A stretch of 64,000 bases of DNA from Anthoceros angustus (Eukaryota > Streptophyta > Anthocerotopsida > Anthocerotales > Anthocerotaceae), in the NCBI GenBank assembly GCA_010909165.1, contig MU008175.1:248001-312000 (forward strand). Direction: 5' to 3'. The notes below the pieces were generated by a model, which did not search any database, was not told the DNA's origin, and saw only the letters and a program-made list of their open reading frames with translations. This document shows, in pieces, positions 1-12,120 of this stretch. A program made the translations under genes and the position numbers. The first letter of the stretch is position 1, and every line of letters begins with the position of its first letter.

Positions 1-3000
1 CTGATCGCTTCCTTCACAATCTTCGGGATCTCGGACTCACCAAGTAATTATCGTGACCACAAATTCTCGGTCAAGCAATGCGTGGCCAGATCTTATCGAC
101 AAGGTTTCCTCCCGTTTGCAGCCACGACAGAGTCGATTCCGACCTTATTGGTAAATTTCCCGAATCCATGGTCCCTCCTATCGGGTGGGACTCCATACCC
201 GATCACGGCTCTCAGCTACCTTCTTCTTGAATCTTTGGGCGAGTCTGTTGCTCATCCTCCATCACGCCGCCGGGCGATCTCGGAGGAAACGCGGTTCGTT
301 TCTCCCCTTCCTTTGGCTCTTCCTCGTTTCGCCCTACCGTGGTAGGCGCACCCGCCACCGTGAGTGCCGGACTGGTGGTAGTGCGCCTACCCGTCTCGGT
401 AGGGTGGGCCCGTTCCTCCCGCTCTTCGCTGAGGCCAAGGTGACTCATCCCTCACCTTCCTCCTCTTCCTCTCCTCCTGGTCGCGCCGCTTTTCCTCCTT
501 GTTTGGTGACCATCCCAAAACACTCGGGGGTGAAACTCGGTGAACCCAAGGCGATGTATCTCCTGTCATCAAGTTGACTCCGATCCGAAATGGCACATTG
601 GGCACCAAGCATCCTGCAATTTCAACCTCAATTTGGTGCCCCAAATCAACAAGTTCAACCACATTTACCTCCACCACGCCTTCTCGTCCCCATCTCGAGA
701 TTCCCGATCGCTTCCTTTACAATTTTGCGGGATCTCGGACTCACATAAAGCGTCTCACAAATTCTCGGTCAAGCAATGCGTCGTGGCCGGAGATCTTATC
801 GACAAGGTTTCCTCCCGTTTGCAGCCACGACCGCGTCGATTCCGACCTTATTGGTAAACTTCGAATCCATGGTCCCTCTTCGGGTGGGACTCCATACCGG
901 CGGATCAACAACACGGCTCCGCTACCTTCTTGAATCTTTGGGTGAGCATTGCTCATCCTCCGGCATCCGCCCGCCGCGGTGATCGGAGGAGAAGCGCGGT
1001 TCTCCCTTCCTTTGGCTCTTCCTCGTTCGCCCCTCTGGTAGTGGTACGCCTACCGTGCCGTCGACTCTGGTGGTAGTGCCTACCCTCTCGGTAGGGTGGG
1101 CCCGTTCCTCCCGCTCTTGGAGGCCAAGGTGAGTCATCCCTCACCTTCCTCCTCTTCCTCTCCTCCTGGTCGCGCCGCTTTTCCGACCTTCGGCCTTTCT
1201 CCCGTCGCTCCGATCTGGTGGTCACCTTGGCCATCATCAGTCCTTCATCGCTCATCTCTCCCTCGTACCCTTCCTCCACAATTCCTGATGTCACACTGGA
1301 CTCGTCGAGGAACTCGTATTCCGCTTCCACCTTCAGCACGGGCGTCGTGGTCACGGTAATCGCGGTTTCTGGGTTGGTCCGTGTTTCCTCCGCCGCAGGC
1401 TCCGTGAACCTGACCCCTGGTCGCACTGGTGCCACTCGCGCCATGCCCGAACACCTGGGATCCCCAATTTTATGCCCCAATTCCTTGCATACCTGACAAA
1501 AGGGTACATAACCCACTTGCTTTCGAGGTTATGGGCAATCGTTTGAGTAATGACCTGGTGCTCCGCAATTATAACAACATCCATGTGGAATTGTCATCGG
1601 CCTTTGTGATGAATCCGGCCTCCATGGCCCTGGCGATGTCGGTCGCGATCCATACCTTGCGGGAACTGGTGTAGCAGGTTGGTAAGTCGCCCTCATTGAT
1701 TGAGGTGGCCGACTTCCAGTGACCGCTTGCACCTGGTAAGCTTCATCCACATACCAATAGTCCCCAGGCTTGACGGTTTCCACATGATTCACAGCATGCC
1801 GTGGTGCACGAATACATTCCACATTGGTGTGTCGTTTGATGACAAATTGAGCAATACACCAAGCTGTCTGCTTGAAGGAGACCTTTGTGGAGCTTGGTTC
1901 TTCACCGCCTTGACCTCAATTTGGTGCCCCAAATCAACAAGTTCGACCACATTTACCTCCGAGCCTTCGTCCCCCACTTGAGATTCCCTGATCGCTTCCT
2001 TTACAATTTGCGGGATCTCGGACTCACGCAAGCAAGTGACCACAAATTCTCGGTCAAGCAATGCGTCGCGGAGATCTTATCGACAAGGTTTCCTCCCGTT
2101 TGCAGCCACGCTGGTCGATTCCGACCTTATTGGTAAATTCCGAATCCATGGTCCCTCTGTCGGGTGGGACTCCATACCCGGATCAACACGGCTCGCTACC
2201 TTCTTCTTGAATCTTTGGGTGAGCATTACTCATCCTCCGCATCGCACGGTGATATCGGAGGAAAGCGGATCGTTCTCCTTCCTTTGGCTCTTCTCGTTTC
2301 GCCCCTACGTGGCGCCTACCAGTAAGTGCCGGCTGGTGGTGGTGCACCACCCGTCTCGGTAGGGTGGGCCCGTTCCTCCAGCGCTCTTCCGAGGCCAAGG
2401 TGAGTCATCCCTCACCTTCCTCCTCTTCCTCTCCTCCTCGCCGCTTTCCGTCGGCCTTTCTCCGTCGCTCGATCTGGTGGTCACCTTGGCCACCATCAAT
2501 CCTTCATCCGCGCTCATCTCTCCCTTGTACCCTTCCTCCACAATTCGATGTCACCTTTGGATTCGTCGAGGAATCGTATTGCTTCCACCTTGACCGCAGG
2601 CGTCGTGGTCACGGTAATGCGGTTTGGGTTGGTCGTGTTTCCTCCGCCACGAGCTCGTGAACACGACCCACAGTCGCTTGGTGCCACTCGCGCCATCCCG
2701 ACAGGATCCCCATCTTATGCCCCAATTCTTGCATACGACAAAGGGCATAACCCACTTGCTTTCGAGGTTATGGGCAATTCGTTTAGTGACACGGTGCTCC
2801 GCATTAACAACATCCTGTGGAATGCCATCGGCCTGTGATGAATCCGGTCTCCATGGCCACAGCGATGTCGGTGATCCATACCTCGAGGCGGTGTAGCAGG
2901 TTGGTAAGTCGCCCTCATTGATTGAGGTGGCCGACTTCCAGTGACCGCTTGCACCTGGTAAGCTTCATCCACATACCAATAGTCCCCAGGCATGACGGTT

Positions 3001-3140
3001 TCCACATGATTCACAGCATGCCGTGGTGCACGAATACATTCCCTGTTGGTGTGTCCCGTTTGATGACAAATTGAGCAATACACCAACTGTCTCGCCGGTG
3101 AGGAGACCTTTGTGGAGCTTGATTCTTCACCGCCTTGACC
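1..3140 (-). mobile_element. Ty3/gypsy gag C-terminal region, three tandem partial copies
   Basis: Three head-to-tail copies of the same stretch are visible: one entering from the left edge (to about 600), one at about 637-1918 and one at about 1919-3140. The last two share long identical blocks. Read on the minus strand, the stretch at 1529-1822 encodes a Gag C-terminus ending in a CCHC zinc knuckle (CYNCGAPGHYSNDC), preceded by a Pro/Arg-rich linker; the block at 2715-3086 is the matching part of the next copy. Zinc knuckles of this form bind retroelement RNA. The copies are full of short indels and stop codons, so none looks functional. Segment boundaries are approximate; the gypsy assignment rests on the gag layout and is inferred. 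Confidence 0.7.
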
Positions 3141-3162
3141 TCTAATTCGGTCAATCTCTTCG

Positions 3163-4182
3163 TTAAAGCCTCCACTTGTCCAGCAATTCCGCCTCCGGTG
3201 GCAGATGTCTCTCCTTTCTCCATTCGACGGACCGTCTTCCTTTCCTCTCCTTTTTCGGCACGCGTTCAGCCTCTTCCTGCCTCTTCTTGACCTTCTCCAA
3301 GTCCTTCTTCATTCGCCGCTCGTAGGCCTTCTCGGATTCCTCGTCCGATGTGGAGCTTCCTTGAGTTCCGCTGTCCTCACTCTCTAAGGAGGATGAAGGC
3401 GACGAACTAGAGGAGGCAGAGGAAGACGAGGAGCTTGATCGCCTTGATCCTTTCCTTTTCTTGTGACTTTGCCTCTTCTTCCTCCTTCTCCCCAGCTCGG
3501 CCGATTCCCATTCCTCAGCTAGCCGGATGGCTCCAGCCGACGTCTTAGTCCCGCGTTTGCAGTGCACCTCCATTTTTCGGGATAATCCGCTTACAAACCA
3601 ATCCAGCGCTTGTTCTTGTGAATACCCAGAGGTGGGTGGATCCCCCGGCCTCTCGGGTGCACACTTTGGAACTCGATCCAGGTATCCATAGAACCTCTCC
3701 ACATAATCGAACAAGGATTCTCTCTTCCTCTGGAGGGTCCTCGGTTTCGCGGTATGATGTGCGTGGCGGGCCCTCGACGATTCAAGAAGGCTGCCTTAAG
3801 CCTCCCAATCCGTCGGTGCCACCGTGCTATAGGTGCGACCATACCATTGTTGCGCGTGCCCTCTCAGCAGTCCAGGAAAGATGTGCAGTCGATTGGCGAC
3901 TCCATCCTCCAAGTTGGCGTGGGAGACGTGCTCGAAAGTTCGCACAAACGCCTCCGCGTCATCGCCCTTCTTCTTCTCGCCAAATTTGACATATTGTTGG
4001 CGACTGTGGAGCTGGGGCAGCCCTCCTCCGCCAGTGGCTCCACTCATGTTGCTTGTCCTGGCCGTTCTCGCTACTCCTATGCTTCTCCTCCCTCGGTGGG
4101 CGGAGCGATCGGGGTCTTTGGGTCTTGAGTTACAACCAGGCGGGAGTAGCGATCTCCCCTGTTGTCCGTCCCAAAAGATCAC
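3163..4182 (-). pseudogene. Ty3/gypsy-like Gag N-terminal and central part, broken
   Basis: Minus-strand frames at 3796-4182 and 3163-3714 together look like a plant gypsy Gag. The first has the N-terminal part with a hydrophobic capsid-like stretch (residues such as YVKFGEKKKGDDAEAFVRTF and the QQWYGR block). The second continues with the capsid end (ALDWFVSGL), then a basic run, a long serine/glutamate tract and a Lys/Arg/Glu-rich coiled-coil part. The two frames do not join cleanly, so at least one frameshift separates them. The reading direction agrees with the zinc-knuckle segments to the left, which would be the downstream part. No protease or polymerase follows in this window, so the element is truncated at the left edge or was non-autonomous. 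Confidence 0.65.
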
Positions 4183-4200
4183 GGCGGTGATCGATCGAGG

Positions 4201-6360
4201 CGACTAGGTCCTCGGACCAAGCTGAAATTCCCCACGCACGTCGTCATCGTCCGATTTATTTGGAAGTTGGGGTGGACTCACCTCGCCATGAGGCCCGGCC
4301 ATGGAAATTCGCGTCAGTCGCTGGCGGGCCGCTCGGGGTGTGTGCCTCCTCCTCACTCCCTGACACCAACACTTCCTCCTCGACCTCCTTCCTTTCGCTA
4401 TCAGTAAACTCCGCCTCTTCTCCTTCCAGCCCGTCCAGTGCCCGCCGCCCACCGCCCTCTTCTTCGTTCGTTGAGGCAAAGGCGGCCTCCTCTAGCGTAA
4501 CTTCGTTTTCCTCTGCTGCACGGGTGGCGGCGGCAATTTCTTATCACGATCGATTTCTCGTGAGCTCGTAGATCTCGCGGTGGCAGCGAGTGGAGGTGGC
4601 GTTCGACGATGAGGTCCGCCTCGGTTGGCTCATCCTCTTGCCTCTTCTCTTTCCGGTGCGGTTGTGGGCGCCATCGGCGATTCGGATCCCATTTGGCTGT
4701 TGTCTGGGGGCAACGTGACGATGACGGCCCGTTCGCGGCGTCATGTTTTCGATCATGCGTGGAGGCGGATTTTTCCGTATAAGGCGCCCATATTCATTGC
4801 GTAATGGCGTGTCACTTAGGCGGACCTTTTTATACTAGGGGAGCAAATTTATATCGATGTGGTTGTCCGGATCCCACGAGACTCTATGTCGCGAGCATGT
4901 CATCATCAACCCCGGTGGCGGCGGAAGGATGCGCAACACAAGACTCACAAGTAGTCTCACTGCAAGACAACCATGTTTTCATCCCTTGCCCTTCGAGACT
5001 CATGGGGCTATGGGCAAGGACTTCTAGAGTTAATTAAGGGTGTGCAAAAGCCTATCACATCCACGAATTGGAGGGCCTCCCCTTTCCTCTGTGGTGGCTT
5101 TCCAGTAGTTTCCATAGCTTTCTGCGCCGGCTAATCTTTGTTATAGATGGCTCGTGCGGCCTTGACTTGCGGTAGTGGTAGGCCTTCATCATCCACAGAA
5201 TTCTGGAAAGGCATTGACTAGGTCCTCGGACCAAGCTGAAATTCCCACTACTTACGACCTCGTCGTCCGGCTGTCGATTTATTTGGAAGTTGGGGTGGAC
5301 TCACGCCTCGAGGCCAGTTGTGGAAAATTCCGGCCATGAAGTGCGAGGCAGCGCTCGGGGTGTGTCTCCTCCTCACTCCGACACCAACACTTCCTCCTCG
5401 ACCTCCTTCCTTTCGCTATCAGTAAACTCCGCCTCTTCTCCTTCCGATCCGTCCGTCCGTCGCCCACCGCCCTCTTCTTCGTTCGTTGAGGCAAAGGCGG
5501 CCTCCTCTACAAGCGCCCGTAACTCGTTTTCCTCCTGCTGTCGACGGGTGGCGGCAGCAATTTCTTGTCACGATCGATTTCTCCGTGAAGCTCGTAGATC
5601 TCTCGCAGTGACAGGTGGAGGTGACGTCCTTTTCGACCGCGATGAGGGTCCGCCTCGGTTTGGCTCATCCTCTTGCCTCTTCTCTTTCCACGTGCGGTTG
5701 TGGGCGCCATCGGCGATTCGGATCCCATTTGCTGTTGTCACGTGGGGGCAGCGTATTCTGACGCATGGCCGTTCGCGGCGTCATGTTTTCGATAGTGGAG
5801 GATTTTTCCGTATAAGGGCCCATATTCATTGCGTAATGGCGTGTCACTTAGGCGGACCTTTTTATACTAGGGGGCAAATTTATATATCGTGGTGTATCCC
5901 ACGGATCCGAGACTCTATGTCACGAGCATGTCATCATCAACCCCCCGGACTGGGCGGCGGAAGGATGCGCAACCAGCAAGACTCACAAGTAGTCTCCTGT
6001 GCAAGACAACCATGTTTTCATCCCCCTTGCCCTCGAGACTCATGGGGCTATGGGCAAGGACTTCTCTAGGTTAATTAAGGAGTGTGCAAAAGCCTATCAC
6101 ATCCACAGGAATTGGAGGGGCCTCCCCCTTTCCTCTGTGGTGGCTTTCTTCCTTGAGTTTCCATAGCTCTGCAGAGGCTAATCTTTGTTATAGGACGGCT
6201 ACGTGCGCAGGACTAGCGGCTTCTTCGGCACCGGTGGTAGGTAGGCCCTTCATCATCCCTGTAGTTACGGGAAAGGCATTCGACGGGACTAGGACTTCCC
6301 CTTCTACTATTAGCCCTTTTTGGGTTGTTCCTCCTCCGACCTCAAGGGTAGATGGGATTT
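4201..6360 (-). repeat. Tandem duplication of retroelement leader/LTR-like sequence (two copies)
   Basis: The block starting at 4202 (gactaggtcctcggacc) recurs at 5217, and both copies run through the same landmarks: the serine-rich track near 4380 and 5400, a TATA-like run (tttttatacta near 4828 and 5858), and a common end near 5200 and 6250. The unit is about 1.0 kb. It lies upstream of the minus-strand gag, where an LTR and leader are expected. Copies keep stretches of perfect identity separated by small insertions and deletions. No clear TG...CA ends or target duplication were found, so calling it LTR or leader is inference. Confidence 0.55.
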
Positions 6361-6416
6361 CCCTTCTCACCTATTAATAATGTCTATTCTTCATATTCTC
6401 AATATAAAATAAATAT

Positions 6417-7340
6417 GAAACCCTGAATCCTAGTCAGCTTTCTCGGGCCCCGTGGAAAATTAACCCTGCACCTCCCTGTATCCTGAATGAGATCCTTTTC
6501 CTCCGCTCTCACTGCTTGCTCGCTGCGACATCAAACTCACTAACCAAAGTCTTGGGGTCCCTCCAGCTTTCTCCATGCTTCCGGGGCTGGTCCCTGAAGC
6601 TGTCCCTTCTTCGGTTCCAATTCATTTCTCTCAATTCTCCAGATGTGCATCGCAGAGGCAATGCCCCTCGACCTTAGCTCGGTAGGTCGCTGAGCACTTG
6701 AGCAATGGGACCAATCAAACTGGGGAGTAGAGGGAAAGAAGCCCCATCATTCATCTGAAGAAGCTCAACTACTGGGCATCTTTGAAAACAATGCGGGTGG
6801 AAACAGCAGAACAGAATTGCAGCTGAGTTTCTATTTTTGTGAGCAGGGTGGAGACCTCATGAAGAGGGACAAGGCTGGGATTGAATACTTTGTTGGTGTT
6901 GACATTGTCGAAGGCTTTGAAAGGTCGGGATCGTTTTTTCCCGGCTTCTTGAGTAATTCTTACCTGGATTTTTCCTTAAAAGTGCTCCAAGTTTGTTCAG
7001 ATAGACGATCCGAGAACCAGGTAAAATGGAGAAACACACCACAATTGGTTGGGCAGGTGGGAAGGCTTGTCATTTGCAGCAAACCTTGTATGTGCTGATT
7101 ATTTCGAGGTGAGGATCTGTTGTTATGAGGTAGAAGCTGCATCCTGGAGTAAAGCGGGGATCGTTTTCTCATGCAGGCTTTGTAACTTTTAGTGCCCATG
7201 GACAGATGAGGGTCAAGTTGGCAAATCGTGGTTGCCTTTGTTGCAGGTTGAATCGGACAAAGCTTTGAAAGATTGCGGCCTATTTGATCGAGGTTGAAAT
7301 GGATTTCCTAGTACTGCCAAGCTTTCTTGTCAGTCTTGGT
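6417..7340 (+). pseudogene. Broken partial copy of the mRNA cap guanine-N7 methyltransferase gene
   Basis: This stretch matches the 5' part of the intact gene at 8.7-9.85 kb, about 2.3 kb downstream, including promoter-proximal sequence, exon 1, exon 3, exon 4, exon 5 and intron pieces. Exon 2 and its flanking introns are missing. The exon 1 counterpart (from 6642) is frameshifted almost at once and meets a stop, and only the block GGDLMKRDKAGIEYFVGVD from exon 3 (6846 on) is still easy to read. Similarity ends near 7340, inside the intron after exon 5, so the methyltransferase C-terminal half was never copied or has been lost. It is a duplicated, decayed 5' fragment and not a gene. Confidence 0.85.
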
Positions 7341-8023
7341 AGCTGCTGCACGCAAGCACGCCATCGCTGCGCCACTCTGGCCATCGCGTTGGCAGGCCAC
7401 GAACCCACAATCCAGGAAATAGCGTTTCCGCCGGAGCCGCTTCTTATGGATGCCCAGCACCATTCCCAGAAAATCCTGCCTCAGTGTGGAGCTCTTGGTA
7501 ACCAAACCAATCTCACTAAATAGGTTATGCGACATCGGATCTTTCCGCCGGAAAACCGGTCTTTGAACCGAGCCTTTCATTGGGGACGAACCAGCGCTCT
7601 AGCCGACTGAACAATTTTCTCAAAAGTCGAAAACTATTATCCACTTTAGTGTTTACATGATGAGAACCATATGCCATATCGAATCGAGAGAAGCATATAT
7701 CTTGATCAATTTCCACAAACAATCAAACAATCGAGCAAAGCATACCATTACGCTTGAACTGCAATGACCGGTTCTTCATGATATGCTACCTGTGACAACT
7801 CCTGCGTCGTCTCCTACGTCCATACCATCATGCTCACAGCTGCACAGTATGGAAGAAAAATGCACAGGAGATGGAGATTCTCCAAACAGGCAGGTCCACT
7901 GGCTATGGAGTCACTTCAGGAATGGAGTGTAGCTCTCAATAGTCTGACCTAAAGCGATACCAGCTGAGTGTGATAACCCATTATCCCTACGCACTTCCCT
8001 ACAACACGAAGTCGGTGTATACT

Positions 8024-8410
8024 TCACTTTTGGTAGCCAGCACCTGGAGCATCGTTCAAATGCACATCCTCACCCATCACATAATATTCAGACATGGCAG
8101 CAGCTGGCCCCTGCGTCTGCACTTCTTCCGGGAGAGCGTGAGCATCCAGCTCTTCGCTGTGTTTCTCGAACGCCTGCCTCTTGCGATCTCTGACGTAGTA
8201 CTTGATGTCCACCACATGGTTAGGCTGCGCATGGGGAATGTAGGCCCGTTCCGGTTGGGTTGCAGGAGCATGGTGTCGATACTCAGAGGCATCCCAAATC
8301 GCATTCCTGTAATCTTCGGATGCGACAGGGCCTGTGATCTGCCACGGCGCCTTCAGCCATTTGAACAACCCCTGCGCCTTAGATGCGACCGTCTTTGCCA
8401 AATTCGCCAT
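8024..8410 (-). CDS. Small conserved-looking protein, 128 aa, unassigned (possible mitochondrial respiratory-chain subunit)
   Basis: An intact single-exon frame of 128 codons starts at 8410 and ends at 8024. The protein is soluble and basic at the N-terminus (MANLAKTVASKAQGLFKWL), then has a TGPVASEDYRNA segment, a DIKYYVRDRKR segment and ends in GAGYQK. No membrane segment or signal peptide is evident. The composition and the short Pro/Tyr-rich motifs recall small plant-specific accessory subunits of mitochondrial complex I, but this is only a resemblance and I cannot name a family. It is divergent from the cap methyltransferase gene, with 534 bp between the two start codons, so the pair probably shares a bidirectional promoter. 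The frame has no internal stops and sits in unique sequence, which favours a real gene. Confidence 0.55.
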   Translation of the reverse strand: MANLAKTVASKAQGLFKWLKAPWQITGPVASEDYRNAIWDASEYRHHAPATQPERAYIPHAQPNHVVDIKYYVRDRKRQAFEKHSEELDAHALPEEVQTQGPAAAMSEYYVMGEDVHLNDAPGAGYQK

Positions 8411-8944
8411 CTCCGCGCTTGCTCTCAGCTGCGGATTCTACACATAGACACGAATCACAATTGCGAGATTCACAGCAGTTTCAGCTTACAACCAGCAAGC
8501 TTTCCGTCCTCATGACGGCACGATCGAATCTAACCTCAAGATGTAACTCCTCTGCCAAGGTTCCACAACCGGGGGAAAGAGGAAGAAGTCTAATAACCGG
8601 AGCTGCACTGAATGGAACCCTAATACCCTAATTGCTTCCACACTGAAGATCAACTATGGAAGGTTGTCTCGTTAACTAACTTGGGAGGAATCAGCGCACG
8701 TTCTTAAAGTATGTGCTGATCCGAGTCAACTCTCGGGCCTCGGGATCAAACTCTGGAAATTCACCCTGCACATTCTTGTATATAGAATCAGATCCCCTTC
8801 TTCTGCTCCTTCTGCTTGTTCGCTGTGGCGTCAAGTTCGCTAACCAAGTTTTGGGGCCATTCCAGCTTTCTCCATGCTTCCGGCCCCGGTCCCTGAAGCC
8901 GTCACTTCTTCAGCTCCAATTCATTTGCTCTTAACACTTCAGAT

Positions 8945-11238
8945 ATGCAGCGCGGAGGCGATGCCCCTCGGACCTTAGCTCGGCAGGTCGCTGATCACTA
9001 CAGCAACCGGACCAATCAAACAAGGGAGGAGAGGGAAAGAAGCCCCATCATTCATCTGAAGAAGCTCAACAATTGGGTATTTTCTGAGGGGCAATCATGC
9101 TGCCTGCTGCTCTGGCTTATCTAATTTTTCATGTGCAGTCACCAAGACATCCCATGTATTTACAAAGCAATTTTCCAGCTTACGCTGCTGTGTGTTCAGG
9201 TGAAAAGTGTGCTGATTCACTTATATGCCCGACAAAATCATGCTGTTCTCGACCTCGCTTGTGGGAAGGTTGTTCTCTCTCTTTTCCTTTTGGCTGTGCA
9301 TATTTCAAAACAATGCAGGTTGAAAAGGCAGAACAGAATTGAAGGTGGCTTTCTGTTCCTGTGAGCAGGGTGGAGACCTCATGAAGTGGGACAAAGCTGG
9401 GATTGGATATTATGTTGGTGTTGACATTGCCGAAGGCTCTGTAAGCTCAGGATCTTTTCTTTCTCCAGCTTCTTCAGGCAATCCTGACGAGGGTTTTTCC
9501 TTATAAGTTCTCTATGTTGTTCAGATAGAGGATGCCAGGACTAGGTACAATGGAGAAACAGACCACAACTGGTCTGGCAAGAGGAAAGACTTGTCATTTG
9601 CAGCAACCCTTGTGTGTGCTGATTGTTTTGAGGTGCGGATCTCGGGGGATTGGTTTCTCATGGAGTCTTTGTAGCTTATAGTGCCCATGGACAAAGGAGA
9701 TTCAGATTGGCAAATTGTGGTTGCTTTTGTTGCAGGTTGAATTGGATAAAGCATTGAAAGATTGCGGCCCATTTGATCTTTGCAGCTGCCAGGTTGAATT
9801 TGGATTTCAGTGTACTGCCAAGCTTCCTTGTCAGTGTTGTTAGGTTGTGCCTTCTCCACAAGCTCTCCAGCTCAATCCAGTGTTTCCCTTGAGTATAGTT
9901 TGCGTTGCATTATTCTTGGTCGACTGAAGCGCGTGCCCTTCGAGCTTTATCCAATGTCTCCAACCTGCTCCAACCTGGTGGTTGTTTTATTGGTACAATG
10001 CCTGATTCCAATGTCCTTGTGAAGAAGTTGCGTGATGGTAAGTCTACTTTTATGCTCTTACAGCTCCAGTGGATGTCTGTCCTATGCTGTCTGCTCTTAG
10101 GATTTCGCTGTTCCCACATGAATCAGTTGTGTGGACATCGCAGCTGAAGGACTCGAATTTGGGAACAGTGTCTATAGGATAAAATTTGATGAACGATTTT
10201 CTGAGAAGGTGAGCATCATTCTGTTGCTATGAGGTCACCACTTGTTTTGAAAGTGGACATCTTTTTGCAGCTGCTATCTCAGTTGTCATCTAGATGTCTT
10301 AGGTTGCTGGAACTGGCAACATGGATTTCAGGCTGAGCACTAATGGTGAGCTCTGTTGGATGCTTGTAGCGCTTCAAAGCGTCTGAACCTTTTGGCCTGC
10401 AGTATGAATTCTACCTAGAAGTAAGTATTGTAGTTTGTTTGGGGGACTTCTGCTCAGCTTTCCACAACCAGAATTGCATCAGTGGACAATGCAGAGCACT
10501 AGATACCCTTTGGGGCTAACTGCTTTTGTTTAACTTGTCAGGATGCTGTTGACTGCCCTGAGTGGCTTGTTCACTTCCCCACACTCCAGGCTCTAGCTGA
10601 ACAGGTAGGCCAGAAGCTTTAGCTCTTATTGGTGTGGGTCATTTACAGCCACCACTTTCCTCGTTTCTTGTCTGCAGTCTGTTTCTGCTTTGCTCTGTCT
10701 GATAGTTCCCTTTTTATCAACTTGGTCCTATTTGCTCCGCACAGCACGGTCTCAAGCTGAAGATGCGCAAGAATTTCCATGATTTTACAGATGAATACAG
10801 TCAAATGCCCGAGTTTTCAGATCTGATGAGAAAGTTTGCACTTGGTGATGGGAGTATGTTTCTGTGCACCTCCTTCTCCTTTCTGAATTCTGATCAGATT
10901 TTGTATGCTCCTGAACAGTTCCTTTCTTCGTCATTGTAAGACACCTCTGGGACCTTTTGCAGACAATGGGAGCTCCATAACAGATGATGAGTGGGATGCA
11001 GCGTATCTCTACACAGTTTTTGTATTTGAGAAGGTGACCATCGCTGCCATATACTTGTCGCAATTATCGTTGCTGGGGAACCTAAATAACAAGTGTGCAC
11101 GTACAGGTTGGCGCCGTAACTGAGGACAGCGAGCCACCTTTGAAGAAATTGAAGACTGGATCATCAGGTCAGACACCAGGAAAGAAAAAGGGCAAGTCTT
11201 TCCGTCCGTTAAGTGAGAGCGACACCATCCGTCTCTGA
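8945..11238 (+). CDS. RNMT: mRNA cap guanine-N7 methyltransferase
   Basis: Twelve exons can be joined in frame: 8945-9076, 9200-9268, 9369-9440, 9525-9632, 9736-9792, 9899-10037, 10144-10208, 10370-10420, 10542-10604, 10745-10853, 10963-11033, 11107-11238. They give 1,068 nt and 355 aa. The enzyme transfers a methyl group from S-adenosylmethionine to N7 of the cap guanosine of nuclear mRNA. Visible family features are the N-terminal HYSNRTNQTREER block, the SAM-binding motif I (VLDLACGKGGDLMKWDKA, split by an intron), GVDIAEGS, the CSCQFALHYSWSTEAR block, FIGTMPDSN and the C-terminal DDEWDAAYLY. The last exon adds a Lys/Ser-rich tail. The start was chosen because it opens directly into the conserved block and no earlier in-frame ATG is supported. 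The length is near that of plant homologues. A decayed 5' copy lies upstream. Confidence 0.93.
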
Positions 11239-11803
11239 TAGGAATTTAGCAGACGACAAGTCACATTGGCCTCAGACGATGGTCTCATTGGCGACAGGTG
11301 TGTTGTTGCTCGGAAATGGTTGGCTCACAGTCTTCCGCATTGCATCTTAACGGTCGCATCTTTCTACTGATGTCTTCGTTGCCTCAGGTGTGGTATCTCA
11401 AAAAAATATTAACCGGAATTCAAAATGGATCGAACAAGTAGTGCTATGAGCTACGGGCAATTTCGTCATCCTCTGCTGGATCTAAGTTGTGCATTCAACG
11501 GTGGTATATGTGAGAAACCTCCTCCAAGGAAGCACTGCATGACCCCAACAGTTTCAGGCAGCGCCGAAACCTGCGATTCGCTCGTTCTCTTTTATCTTCC
11601 TTCGTATATAGTACGCTGGAATATATTTGTATCAAATTCGGCAAATAAAGCAGTGAGATGGTAACAGTGTTCTTGCCTAGTTGTTTTTTCGAGACAACGC
11701 GGCTTTATTATACATAGAGAGAGTTACGACGAAAGCCCGTAGCGAGGCAGGAGCGAGGGCGAGGGCAAGGGCTCTGCCTACGATAGCCAGCGTTCACTAG
11801 GAC
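11239..11803. other. 3' flank of the cap methyltransferase gene, no gene seen
   Basis: This stretch holds the likely 3' UTR (an AATAAA-like run, gcaaataaagcagtgag, lies near 11640-11655) and then unique sequence leading to the minisatellites. I see no supported coding region. Confidence 0.5.
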
Positions 11804-12072
11804 TCCGTGATTAAGGCTATGTAGGAACTCCGTGATTAAGGCTATGTAGCACATCGTGATTAAGGCTATGTAGCACATCGTGATTAAGGCTATGTAGCAC
11901 ATCGTGATTAAGGCTATGTAGCACATCGTGATTAAGGCTATGTAGCACATCGTGATTAAGGCTATGTAGCACATCGTGATTAAGGCTATGTAGCACATCG
12001 TGATTAAGGCTATGTAGCACATCGTGATTAAGGCTATGTAGCACATCGTGATTAAGGCTATGTAGCACATCG
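11804..12072. repeat. 24-bp minisatellite, about eleven units
   Basis: The unit gtgattaaggctatgtagc plus acatc repeats with almost no change from about 11830; the first two units at the left differ by a short variant (aggaactcc in place of agcacatc). Because 24 is a multiple of three, all frames stay open, which explains the long repetitive minus-strand frames seen here (an 8-residue repeat). I treat these as a by-product of the repeat. Confidence 0.9.
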
Positions 12073-12120
12073 TTTCCTCGGCCCCTATGCAGGTTTTGTC
12101 GTGACACTAATAGACTCTCA

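Noticed and set aside
11708-12107. Repetitive minus-strand ORFs of about 96-120 codons
   Set aside because: They are open only because the minisatellite unit is 24 bp; there is no non-repeat domain or gene context.
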